From Trichoplusia ni (lineage: Eukaryota; Arthropoda; Insecta; Lepidoptera; Noctuidae): a DNA stretch of 64,000 bases. Positions 22,680-32,839 of the stretch are shown one piece after another. The translations under genes were made by a program, and so were the position numbers. Location: the NCBI RefSeq assembly GCF_003590095.1, contig NC_039495.1, positions 3,209,589 to 3,273,588 on the forward strand. Reading direction: 5' to 3'. Within the stretch, counting starts at the first letter, position 1. Each line of letters starts with the position of its first letter. The notes under the pieces are model-generated. The model was given only the letters and a program-made list of their open reading frames with translations. It did not search any database and was not told where the DNA came from.

Positions 22680-24513
22680 GTAAGTTGAATATGTTTATAA
22701 GAATTTTAAAAGCAAACTGTACAACAAAGTTGTCCTTGGAATTTTAATTGATAATCCATTGTTAATCCATCATATTTGAAACTAGACATTCAGGAAAATC
22801 TTTTTTATTAATTTAACTACAATGAAAATGAATACTAATACACAAACAAAGCATTATATAAGTCAAATCAGAAAAAGGACCCAAAGCATAAAGTTACGGT
22901 TAGAAAAAAATCCAACCCGAACTTTTCGGTCAGCTTTATTCCGAAATCAATTAAAAAACTACCTTCTGCTAAGACAATGCAGAACAATCAATAAGAAAAC
23001 ACCAAACAACAGACAGTCCTTCTAAAATCCAACAATCAAATATTAACAAAAGCAACTATACTTAAACTAACATCTTCTGAAAACGCCAACCCTTCTGGGG
23101 GGCTGATATTTATCGCGGGGTGTTTATTGCTGTGAAAATTATACCCCTAATGAGTTCTCGAATTTTCCCTGCGGTAGAGAGCGAGGACAGAAAATCCTAT
23201 CGGCTATTAACAGTCAAGAAATTGTAAATTATTGTGTCTGTAGACCAAAGTTTTGGGCCCCAAAGTCCTTATGGTAATACGCGCTTTGGAGAATGGGTCC
23301 TTATGTTTTTGTTTAGGTGATTTTGTTAAGTGTGTTGCTACGAGGTACTGTTTGTTGCCTTTTTATGTTGTTCAAGTTACTTGTTTCTAAGTACATGCTG
23401 CTGGTAGATAAGGTTGTATAACTGGTGATATGATAAGGTCATTATTTGGTGGTAAAGTCAGTTGAACTGATTTTAAAAGCGTTATGTTTGGAATTTCTTT
23501 TATTGTATTAATTCAAATACAATATTTAGGAAGAAACACGACGAGACTTAAAATTGGTTAATTTTACGAAAGCAAGATTTAAATCTCACTTTTAGGTCAA
23601 ATATACATAGCGCCCATAGAATTCTATAAAACGTGGTCACTGGGTTTAACCCACTAACAAAATACTCAAAAATTAATTCACAAATAAATCAAAACTATAA
23701 AAACGATCATCAAAAATCATATTCACACAGTAAGCAATCACGTCAACCCATAACATGAACATCTAACACCGCGTAATAGAAAGCACGGTATTTAATAATC
23801 TCTGCTTGTTGATCGTCCTATTACGTACCCATAAGACAGTCACGTCGACATTTCAAATCAATTACCAAAACGCTAAGAAGCCCTACCACAACTCTTAAAC
23901 TAACATTATGTAAGTTGCAGAAAAGAGATGCGAATACAGACCATGTATAGCGCTGCCCCGCTCCAACAACCGCGATTCTACTACAGTAAGACGTTGGTAG
24001 GCTCCGTACCAAATTCTCTTTATATTCCTAACTTCATATCGCTTTGAGTTTCTAAGAAAAGCGACATCGTACGTGCATCGGTTGTTTACCGATTTTTATC
24101 GAAATTTTATCGAAACTGGTATTTTTTTTCGGCTTCGGTTCCGACGAATCGTAAAATTTTATGTCTATATATTTGATGGTTGATCGGTGGGATAGCTATC
24201 GGGTTTTTAGTGTCTTTGATTGGTGGTTACTGTTTCATCTTCAAGTTTGGGATTTGTTTGTTGTTGAAGAGTTTTTAGATCGCTTTTTTATCTGCTATAG
24301 CATGTCTCTTGTTGACACGTAGGTTTTCACCCAGATAGACAACTTCCTAAGATTTTTCGAAGAGTTTACCTAATTCCAGTGTTTCTTTTTCGTCTTTGGA
24401 TAGGACTAACAAATTGATATTACAACTTTAACACTTTCTATATCGTTTACCACAACCCATGCAGTCTAGAATCAATTGACATAACTATTTTTTTTAATTC
24501 TTTACATTTTCAG

Positions 24514-24639
24514 TTTTGGGCACCAAACCTAAGACAGCGATCGAACTTGACCAAACAGAGGCAAGGCGGTCTCATTTACAAAAATATTACCATATTTTAT
24601 TATTTAACGAGATGTAAATATTTAAATAGAATACTTTGA
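24514..24639 (+). CDS. Candidate terminal exon behind a strong acceptor
   Basis: A long pyrimidine tract ending ACATTTTCAG precedes a phase-0 frame of 41 codons and a TGA. It begins FWAPNLRQRSNLTKQRQGG and ends YYLTRCKYLNRIL. Phase fits the donor at 22680, which would make a 128-residue protein with a 1.8-kb intron. No AATAAA follows closely, which weakens the terminal-exon call. Confidence 0.25.
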   Translation, partial: FWAPNLRQRSNLTKQRQGGLIYKNITIFYYLTRCKYLNRIL

Positions 24640-24801
24640 CTTTAAATTGTTTTATAATGACACGAGACCGGACAGGTGACACACCACATAATTATTTAGT
24701 ATCTCAAGAGCCATCGAAATATGAACAAAACGCAAGAATTCTTTAAATAATGCATATAGTTTGAATAATTTGCATAAATTGACTTCATTAGGTATAACAT
24801 A

Positions 24802-24830
24802 CTAGATATAGCCCGCGATTTTGTTGTGCT
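24802..24830 (-). mobile_element. 3'-terminal scrap of a Helitron-like element
   Basis: CTAGATATAGCCCGCGATTT is the reverse complement of the GC-stem plus CTAG terminus seen at 7.4 and 46.4 kb. Only the terminus is present. Confidence 0.45.
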
Positions 24831-24956
24831 TCTTATAATATTCTACATTAACAATAACGCTATCAGCCAGACTGCGAGCTTTGAATGCCTTGAGCATATC
24901 AAATTCTTTTTTCTGTTATTTTCCATCAGAGTTTTTTTCTGGTTTACCTTCCTAGT

Positions 24957-25125
24957 TTTGCGTTTTGTCTGTATAAGACTGGCCCAGGATCAAACCAAAT
25001 GGAACATGAAAAGAGAAGCAACAGTTATATTTGTAGGTCATGGATTCCAAAACTATCTTCTCACCTTCTCAGCATTGTCGTCTGTTTAATTTATTAATTT
25101 CATCAGATCATCATCATATATATCT
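24957..25125 (+). mobile_element. Decayed RTE LINE 3' end
   Basis: The plus-strand frame contains CIRLAQDQTKWNMKREA, a diverged copy of the RLAQDR-W---GEA signature seen at 8.8 kb. It is followed by GATCATCATCATAT, the remains of a triplet tail. The 87-codon open frame covering it is therefore retroelement debris rather than a host gene. Confidence 0.65.
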
Positions 25126-25706
25126 CACAAAACATTGGTAGTCAATCGGAAATTCTAGCACTTTTATTAGCATTCAACAAAATTTGGTCTTCCTGTCTAA
25201 CAACTAAGGGCTTCTTAAACATATCATTAAACATAGACTTACCCATTGTCACATTGGATCGTAACTGTACAACCAGAGAAGGAACAAATAATAAAAAAAT
25301 GTGATTACTATCTCCTAGCCTAGTCATCGGAGAGAAATACAGTCAGACATACAATCATTATTAGACTAATAAAATCTAGACGTTAATAACGGACATAGCA
25401 CAGCTTGTTTGCAATTTACAGCTGTCACTTATATGTCGATTCGGATTATCGAGATGACACGAATGAAACTTAACGATCAATTTAATGAGTTCCACTGTCA
25501 AATGTCAGTTGCTTTAATGTGTACCGGCTTTGGACATAAATCAGTGAGATATTCATATTTAATATGAGAGTAGGGGATTTTGTTGAGAATCGCCGTTTCT
25601 TGGAATACTTGATTTTTGATGTGACTTTTGTACAGGCGAGGACAGGTAGGTTTTCAAAATTAGTGTTTTAATTTTAATTAATATTTCGATGGTTATTTTT
25701 ATACAG

Positions 25707-25779
25707 GTAGATGCGGATGGCTTTACAGTTTATATAAAGAACGTGAACTCGATGACAAATAAATATACACCACAAAGAG
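25707..25779 (+). CDS. Weak candidate internal exon
   Basis: An acceptor (ATTTTTATACAG) and a donor (AGAG|GTAAGC) bracket an open frame of 24 codons plus one base, beginning VDADGFTVYIKNVNSM. The frame stays open past the donor to 26093 (stop), so an unspliced reading is also possible. It ends in phase 1. No homologue is recognised. Confidence 0.15.
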
Positions 25780-26404
25780 GTAAGCATTTTACATCTTTAC
25801 ATTTGTCTAATCATAATATGGATGCAAGAGCTAATTTATTCAGAATGCTGAGTAGCATAGCCAAATTAGAAATATTTAATAGATTTGCGTCAGCAGTTCC
25901 TCCGTGTCCTACTCAACAACTATACAATTATCCTTACTCTTCACTGCCTCAACCTCTGCATACACCACCAAGAGACTTACACCTCCTCCAACATCGACGG
26001 AAACTAATCCTTTACCATGAACACTTCTGTCACCGACTACCCCCGGCATCAACACGTCCGCGCGTGTACTTTCAAGATGCCGAAACCAGATAGAAACAGT
26101 ACGAGCATACGATACGCATGTCTTATGCCTTTACGACAGTTACTGTAAAATTGTAACCGTTCGGTTAAACGCTTTACACTGGTAGCTAGCTGTTAACGGC
26201 TGTAGATGGCTTTTATTTTGTCTCTACTCGTTAAATTCACTGCATCTGTTTTGTTTCTAGGAATATTATAATGGTTATGTCGTGTTGGAGCTTTGTGTGT
26301 AGTGGACCAAGGGTAGCGCCTTGAGGGAGCCTTTTGAACATACCACTTAACATAATTATAATAATCTGAAATATGACACTTTGATCAATATCTTGACTAT
26401 TGAC

Positions 26405-26448
26405 TATACAAGCCAGTCGCTTTGCCAACTAAGCTACCGAGATGCCTA
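26405..26448 (-). mobile_element. tRNA-like SINE head, second family
   Basis: On the minus strand GGTAGCTTAGTTGGCAAAGC followed by GACTGGCTTG is an A-box region typical of tRNA-derived SINEs. The B box is not found. The same head, TTAGTTGGTAAAGCGACTGG, occurs on the plus strand near 47747. Confidence 0.45.
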
Positions 26449-26459
26449 GCCAACAATAT

Positions 26460-28280
26460 GTGACGAACTGTGTGTTTTAAACATGTCAAATGATTTCAAT
26501 TCTCTACTCTAAATCTCACCGTCTAAATAGGGCATTTTTATTTTCATATTTTTGTTCAAAAAAACTTCGCTTACTTTAGCTCACGTTCTCAATCAATTCA
26601 CTCTAAAGACCTACGCAACACCTAGAATCTTACTCTCCAAACAAAATTACACCTACAATAGGATCATAGTGTGAAACAGTTCTATAACCTTATAACAGTA
26701 ATTATTATAGCAATTACACGTAGATTATGATCGCCAGACTGAGATAGTCAATTAAACTGTCGTGTTAGACACCTCCCGTATGTATTTGCTTTAGTTGTTG
26801 GTTTTCCTTATGATTATCGAATGTTCTTGGTTTAAGTAGTGTAACGTTTCGTTTTGCGAGCATTAGATTTTTTTCAGCTTAAAGTATAATGAATTTCTTG
26901 ATGACAATGGATATATAATGTTAGTTTTTAATATTTGTGTAATTTAATGGCCTTACTTAAAGAAAAAGTTTCTTAATATGTCTTTCGAAAAGATTTCTAC
27001 TAGTTAAATTGAAAATATAAATGAAGTTCTTTACTTAAATAGTTTACTACTACGAAGTTTACTGCACAAACAATATTTAAAAGAGAGAAAAAAAAAACAA
27101 TTTATAACTGCATTTATTTTTTGTTGCTCAGATAAACATAATATCCAGATTAACAAAACGAGATTTACCAATCCAATAAAACTTTCAACACCTAGACCGC
27201 AGGAAGTTAAAATATCAGCAAAGGACCTTAATCAACAGCTCAAAAACCTTCACAATATCTTGGGAAACGCGATCACATTTTCAAGCGTCAATAGCTAGGA
27301 GCGTGGGTAAGGCAAGCCACAGCATTTAGCAATCAACCAGTAGTTGGCAATCACGGCGATAGTATCACGATTGCCGGCTGCCATTACGTAAAAATTACGA
27401 TTACCGTAATGAAATAGTGGTGCGTGGTGGAAGCGCTGGATGGGGCAGGCTCTGATGTCAATGGTGGTACAGGGACGAAGGTTGAAGGAAAATATGTAGA
27501 GGTTTGTTGGAGATGTGAAAGCAAAAATATGTGTGGACAGGTGACATGTATTTTGAATAGACTTCTGATGGAGGATCCTGGAAGACCTGCCATTATAGCG
27601 TTAGATATTATAGAAGATAACGTTTGAGATAGCCAAGGTCAAGAGTTTAAGTTAGTCCTATAATTAATAGGAGAAACCAATAATTTTAGAATTGATACTA
27701 TAAGTACTCGTATATAACTTAGAATTTCCCCATTTTCAAAATAGTATCTTGCAACAACAAATCACAAGATTCCAAAACGTCACTATTTTGACAACTTATC
27801 TTCCAACTACGCTCCTATCATCTTCACAACTACACTCGCTCTCATCCAGGGCCTCAACATCATTATAAGGCAAGCGAAGCCACTCGAAATAATTACGGAA
27901 AACTGTAATGATTACAGGCGACGATTATTGCTGAGATAGCTTCGCTCCTCTGAACTCATACTTTAATAAAAATTATATTAAACAATGCACCCATGGTTGT
28001 GCAACAATAACTCCATGAGGAAATGTGAATCCTGAGTGGAGGGGGTAAGGTGAATTTTTGAATGATAGAGATTTGAAGTGATTGATAGTAGGAGTTTAAT
28101 TAATTTGGTATGTTGACTTGTGTTTTTATGTGCTTTCAATTTTAAATATAAACAGTTATCGTTTTCTTTGAAAGCTTGATGTAAACTGAAATTTTATTAT
28201 TTTAAAAGCACCTGTTTCCAATATAAAAATGTACGTTAAATAGAATCTGAAAAAACCTGTGAAAGAGGAAAGAAAATCCA
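26460..28280. other. Mostly non-coding, with a weak coding-like patch at 27418-27627
   Basis: At 27418-27627 the plus strand is open with many G-starting codons (EALDGAGSDVNGGTGTKVEG) and a donor-like CAG|GTGACA at about 27541, but there is no ATG at its start and the possible acceptor lacks pyrimidines. A strong acceptor at 26877 leads to a frame of only 22 residues. The rest shows nothing I can identify. Confidence 0.25.
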
Positions 28281-28309
28281 ATAAATCAATACAAACTTTC
28301 CATACATCA

Positions 28310-28324
28310 CCAATAGATGGCGCC
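28310..28324 (+). promoter_or_regulatory. CTCF-like binding site
   Basis: CCAATAGATGGCGCC matches the CTCF core CCASYAGRKGGCRS with one mismatch (A for S at position 4). CTCF is conserved in insects. The site lies in a GC-richer patch about 460 bases upstream of the candidate exons at 28.8 kb. Binding is inferred. Confidence 0.35.
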
Positions 28325-28779
28325 GCATGTATCGTAGGAAAACGTTCGCAATTACGCCCGTTCACGCACCGCTTACTGGCATCAAGTCTAAATTTATACC
28401 CGAGGGTAGATAGAGATCTAAACTGCTGCGTATCGACGTGCATTGGGGCCATCTTACCAACTATAAGTATCGTCGATTTTTTTGGATTCGAGTTTTTGTG
28501 GCTTAATTTGGGCGCTTCTAGAAGGAATCGAAAGTTCATGTTAATAGCATATTGAGCAAAGTATTATATGGTTTAATCAAAAGTGATATTGTTCTACATC
28601 AGAAAATTGAACAGGCACTTGAAATATCAAAAAATAACGTTTGCCTGGAGCGAGCCTTTCTACGGACACATGAACCGGGCTTATCTAAATTTTACTTATA
28701 ACGTTCTACAACTGCAAGTAATTCATCATAATCTAGTCACATCTTACACCAAAAACTATTGCCTAAATCAAATAAGATT

Positions 28780-28908
28780 ATGCAATTGTCAGACAATAGT
28801 CCTCGAGTGACGCCGAGTTTCGCAAATGGTTCAATTTTATTGTGCGTAGTCTTTGACAATGGGTTGCAGTGCTACAAACTTTTGTACACTTGTATTTACG
28901 AAATAATT
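28780..28908 (+). CDS. Candidate exon upstream of a 180-bp intron
   Basis: From an ATG at 28780 the frame runs 43 codons (MQLSDNSPRVTPSFANG, then SILLCVVFDNGLQCYKLLY) to a consensus donor ATT|GTGAGT in phase 0. The frame is also open upstream to 28732, so the ATG need not be the start. The next strong acceptor, TTTTTATTCAG at 29088, is also phase 0. A 180-bp intron is a normal insect size. The protein family is not recognised. Confidence 0.35.
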
Positions 28909-29088
28909 GTGAGTGATGTATTAGAATGTTATTTTATGTGTAAATGGTAATGTCGTGATGGAAGTGTATGGTTTTTGAGCAATAGTTGAACAAAGGACAG
29001 TCAAGCTGATTTTATACCTCAATTGTTTTTGATGTTTTCAAAGAACAGTCTAACGAAATATAGTCATCTAATATATATTTTTATTCAG

Positions 29089-29247
29089 ACCAAACAAGTG
29101 AGACTTAAAACAGATGTCCTCGCATCTTTTAATAATCAATATAGGCATAAATTCAGCGTCAACAACAAACACATGACCAACAGCAGTAATTCCTCTGACC
29201 TACTCGTCCAGCCCCAACAAAGCAGAGGATACGACACAATTCAATAA
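29089..29247 (+). CDS. Candidate terminal exon with overlapping poly(A) signal
   Basis: A good acceptor (ATATTTTTATTCAG) opens a 52-codon frame that starts TKQVRLKTDVLASFNN, is polar and rich in N, S and Q, and ends QQSRGYDTIQ. AATAAA overlaps the stop codon, close for a poly(A) signal but usable. Joined in phase to 28780-28908 it gives a 95-residue protein, or a longer one if more exons lie upstream. No domain is recognised. Confidence 0.35.
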   Translation, partial: TKQVRLKTDVLASFNNQYRHKFSVNNKHMTNSSNSSDLLVQPQQSRGYDTIQ

Positions 29248-29944
29248 ATACGAAGGCATCAATCAATTCGTCGCCGGCTCCATCATTATACATGAATGCA
29301 TAAACAGTGCTTTGTGAACTGTGACCACTGACAGATGTAAAACGCCGGCTATTTTGTCGTTGCTGTAGATTTTTGTATAGATTGTGTCAATATGTGGGGG
29401 GATCGACGTGGATGACGTCATTTAGGGTTATAGGAATGTTGCTATTTCTTCGTTTACAAGTTATGACAGTTTTTATAATAATAAGTTGAATGTTATGTCT
29501 TTAAGAATGAGAATAGATAACAAACTTCTGTAAATAATACATGTGTACAAAAAAAGCAATTATAACTAGAAGTTCTGAATTGGGTATTGGACACGCATGT
29601 CCAGCAAATAGACAACTAGTCCCAAATAACACGAGCCACGTAAAATTCAATGGAAAAATTGATTAAAGTAAAATAGCGCAGCGGAAAGTACTATTGCCTT
29701 GTAGCCAGAATCAAATAATCATGGATACTTGAAAGTTGCAACAGTTAGCCAACGCGAATTTATCGGGTATGCCTAAATAAATAGTTTGAAACCCAACCAC
29801 CAAACACTATTATCACCAAATATTCCTCATGTTGCCTTAAATATTCAAAATGTTATGAAATGCATGGAACAGTTGGCTGATAATTATTAACGCCATCTAG
29901 AACTTCAATATCAACCTTAAAATAATACACTCAAAATCTCATCA

Positions 29945-30102
29945 AATTCACACCAAATCATATTATACCAAGTGGTACAGTAGTGACGCGGCGGTTAGCC
30001 ACGGTCCGATGGCGACCGATAATTGTCCAGCTGATTGACAGCGCCGATGTGTATTGTTATAGCCACACACAGCCGATCAACGTGACCAACTGAGTGATTG
30101 TT
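29945..30102 (+). promoter_or_regulatory. Promoter/leader-like CpG-richer segment
   Basis: The segment changes from AT-rich DNA to CG-containing sequence (GTGACGCGGCGGTTAGCCAC, GGCGACCGATAATTG) just before the ATG at 30103. It contains two short upstream reading frames (at 30009, MATDNCPAD; and at about 30049). There is no clear TATA box. It fits a leader exon ending at the donor at 30136. Confidence 0.25.
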
Positions 30103-30135
30103 ATGATGTTGAAGTTTGTAGTTTTGTTGATGCAG
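30103..30135 (+). CDS. Candidate short first exon encoding a signal-peptide start
   Basis: ATGATG opens MMLKFVVLLMQ, a typical hydrophobic signal-peptide beginning, and CAG|GTGAGA follows as a donor in phase 0. Very short first coding exons holding only part of the signal peptide are common in insect secreted and cuticular protein genes. I did not find a convincing partner exon downstream; without splicing the frame ends nine codons later. Confidence 0.25.
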
Positions 30136-30806
30136 GTGAGATTTTCAGAAGTTTACAGTTGTTGAAGAAATATTAAATTTATGGATGTGTCTTTTGTTTA
30201 TTTTACTCCATCACCAAAAATAATAATATGTCAGTGAAGAGAGAGTCGAGATTGTTTTGGATGTGTGACTACAAATTAAATGAGATCCCTATAACGTTTG
30301 TTAAGATAGTTTAATTACAATAATCCTTAAATTCTTACTGATTCTTCAACAAATCCTTCGCTATCATCATAATATGTATTTCGTATTTCCGTAGCTTCTG
30401 AATTTACATCCTTTCCCAATCGGCTGGCAATATTTTCGACCTGTCTGTCACGAGCCCTTAGCCCACAAGAACCGCTCGACCAAAACCACGTGATATTTAA
30501 AATTCCAATGTTACCATCATTTGTATTCATTTTACAATACAATACAAATTCAATAGTTGTACCGATGTGTCCTGGGAATACGTTTTATTGCTTGTTTATG
30601 TTTTGTTTATAATTATTTTTACTGTTACTGTCCTTGAGGTCGTGAAGTTTTCAAGATATTTCAATAGTTTTTATTGTTCTTGAATTTAGATTGTATGGTA
30701 ATGATGCCAATACAAGAATAGTAAATTATGCACGTAAGTTTAAATAAAACTAGAATTTATGAGCGGTTTGAAGAAAATACGATTTTTGTTTTAATAATGT
30801 ACTCAC

Positions 30807-30984
30807 CTTTTCGCGACAATACCGTTCTAAAAGCAACATAGAATTTAATGATAGGACCAAAAAAATTGACTACCTGAAAATGCTGTCCATGCCATCCAAT
30901 ATAGCAGTTTTTGGCATCTACTGAGTACGAAGAAGCCAAAATATTAACAAAAGACCATACTGCTACCAAACCTACTTTGACCAT
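30807..30984 (-). CDS. Candidate signal-peptide exon, minus strand
   Basis: The minus-strand ATG opens MVKVGLVAVWSFVNILASSY, a strong signal-peptide profile, then SVDAKNCYIGWHGQHFQ and a mixed hydrophobic region. It ends at the consensus donor AAAAG|GTGAGT in phase 1 after 59 codons. An earlier donor-like CAG|GTAGTC is also present. A minus-strand frame at 30327-30542 could be downstream, but I found no phase-1 acceptor to link it. The protein would be secreted or membrane-anchored. Confidence 0.3.
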
Positions 30985-30987
30985 AGG

Positions 30988-31112
30988 GCTTCAGGTCACT
31001 CCACTGACAAGTGAAGGAAAGTATCGTGAGGAAACCTGGATTCTAAATATTGGTGATCAATGCTCAAACCTTCCCCCTACGAAAGAGGTGTGTGCCCAGT
31101 AGGACATATTTT
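30988..31112 (+). mobile_element. LINE 3'-end fragment
   Basis: AGTGAAGGAAAGTATCGTGA, then GGAAACCTGGATT, TGATCAATGCTCAAACCTTC and TGTGCCCAGTAGGACAT form a block series familiar from lepidopteran LINE 3' ends. No reverse transcriptase is left. Confidence 0.55.
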
Positions 31113-31114
31113 TC

Positions 31115-32750
31115 ATCTTACATTTATTATACACCTTGCTGAATGATATTATTTCAAAAATTTCCTTTGACCACTTTCTGTTATTTTCCCTGTCATTCAT
31201 ATCATCAAGCCGTACAAGGGTGACAGCAGTAATATCGGTCGACTGGCGCTCGTGTAATCATTCCTCTGTCACGATTTTTTCTCAATAGAATTCAATAAGG
31301 CGCCTTTGTCATATAAAAACCTTCTAGTAAACATAATGGGTGTGTGTTACACCGAAGCGGAATGAAAATACATTGTTCGATTGGCTACGCTTGTCCCGAA
31401 GAAGAAAATATTACATAGTGTGTGCAGAAAAGAAAATCATGAAAATAAGTTTCAAAAAAGAGTATTTAATCGTGCGTCAAATATAGACCTAAACCAACAG
31501 CTTAGCAACGTACAGTAATTAACATGAGAATGAGGATTGACGGATAAACATAAATAAGTTTTGGTTTATGTTTTTATGGAGCTGATGATCAAACATTTTT
31601 TTTTCGGAAAAATTCTTCAAATACCTATTGAGAGATTCCAAACCCTTCACCTTCTATCGGGGTCAACTTCTGTTACAGTTCGGTGTGACAATCACCCGTT
31701 TTCGTTTAATAGCGTTTCTATTGTAACACAAAACGCAAACGACAGGAAGGCAGACATCTAATTTGACGTTTGACATAATTCCACCACCCATTATACTCCG
31801 ACAAAGATATTGTTTGACACACCATTAATTATACTTCTTTCTTATTGACTGAGCTATAGAGTTCAAAATCGTCTGGCACAGAGTTAAGTTCACATGCCCT
31901 GGAGACAAATAACACAGAAATTGTGGTCGCGTATTGAACGTATGAATGTTATTTTGATTTTTCTTGGTAATTTTGTAACCTTATTAGAGAAAGCTTTAAA
32001 TAAACAAAATGTTGAAATGGGCTTTCATTTCGTGCTTGAAAATGTATCATAGATTTTTGAGTTACCAATAACGCTTAATAGTCGTAGAAGCCACATTCTT
32101 ACAAGGCAATCTTTTTCTTCAAACGATTGCGAATTAATCAATTTGAGTGGAGAAATTCGTAAAAAAAATCAATGGTATTAAATAAAAAACTCTGTTCATC
32201 GTTTAAAGTCAAATTGTCACTTATCTTCAGCTCAAAACTAGTTAGACAAAAGTCATGATATTTCCCACTACAAAGCTTCTGAAAAGGAATTACCAGCTTA
32301 TTAACGGCCCGAAATTAATAAGGAAGCGCTAAAATCAATTAAACTATTAAAATAATAGCCTTGTAGGACATTAACCTTACAACCTACAAGACAAATCTGA
32401 GTCACTACCCCAAATTCTTACAAAGTAACTCCTGAAATTACTCAACAAAATCCTATTTACATTTACAAAAAAGAAACTCAAGCGATTTTCAACCTTATTG
32501 ATGTTGTAACAAATAAATGTGATGATATAGAAATGGTATGAGTAGAATGGTCAGTGTGAGTCAGACGGTGCTAGACAAAACAGTTTAAAGTCGTCAGTTC
32601 CGTTTAATATGAGTCCAATTTACATCAAGATATTTAAGCCTTTAAGTATATTAGTCATCACATATGGTAGACAAACTATTATATCACAAGACAAAGTCTC
32701 GACTAAGGTGGCACCAATTTTTAATACTACGGCGAGCAATATTTTTTGTA
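31115..32750. other. Non-coding DNA
   Basis: A TATAAAA-like element near 31309 stands before a nine-codon frame, MGVCYTEAE, at about 31336; it may be chance. No other supported feature. Confidence 0.4.
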
Positions 32751-32754
32751 AGTG

Positions 32755-32835
32755 CATCAAGTGCACAAAAATACCCAGAATCAGAACCAGCATTTGTGGA
32801 TCACACAAATGTTTGTCCTACTCCTCAACTTGGCA
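32755..32835 (-). mobile_element. tRNA-derived SINE, copy 6 fragment
   Basis: ACCAGCATTTGTGGATCACA then CAAATGTTTGTCCTACTCC is the reverse complement of the SINE core. Overlapping small frames on both strands are incidental. Confidence 0.55.
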
Positions 32836-32839
32836 AGGT

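Noticed and set aside
26878..26950. Strong acceptor followed by a frame with an EF-hand-like YNEFLDDNGYI
   Set aside because: Only 22 codons, a single loop-like match and no partner helix or exon.
28156..28539. 127-codon minus-strand frame overlapping a 98-codon plus-strand frame
   Set aside because: Both strands are open across the same GC-richer patch and neither has convincing exon borders; the CTCF-like motif is the better-supported signal.
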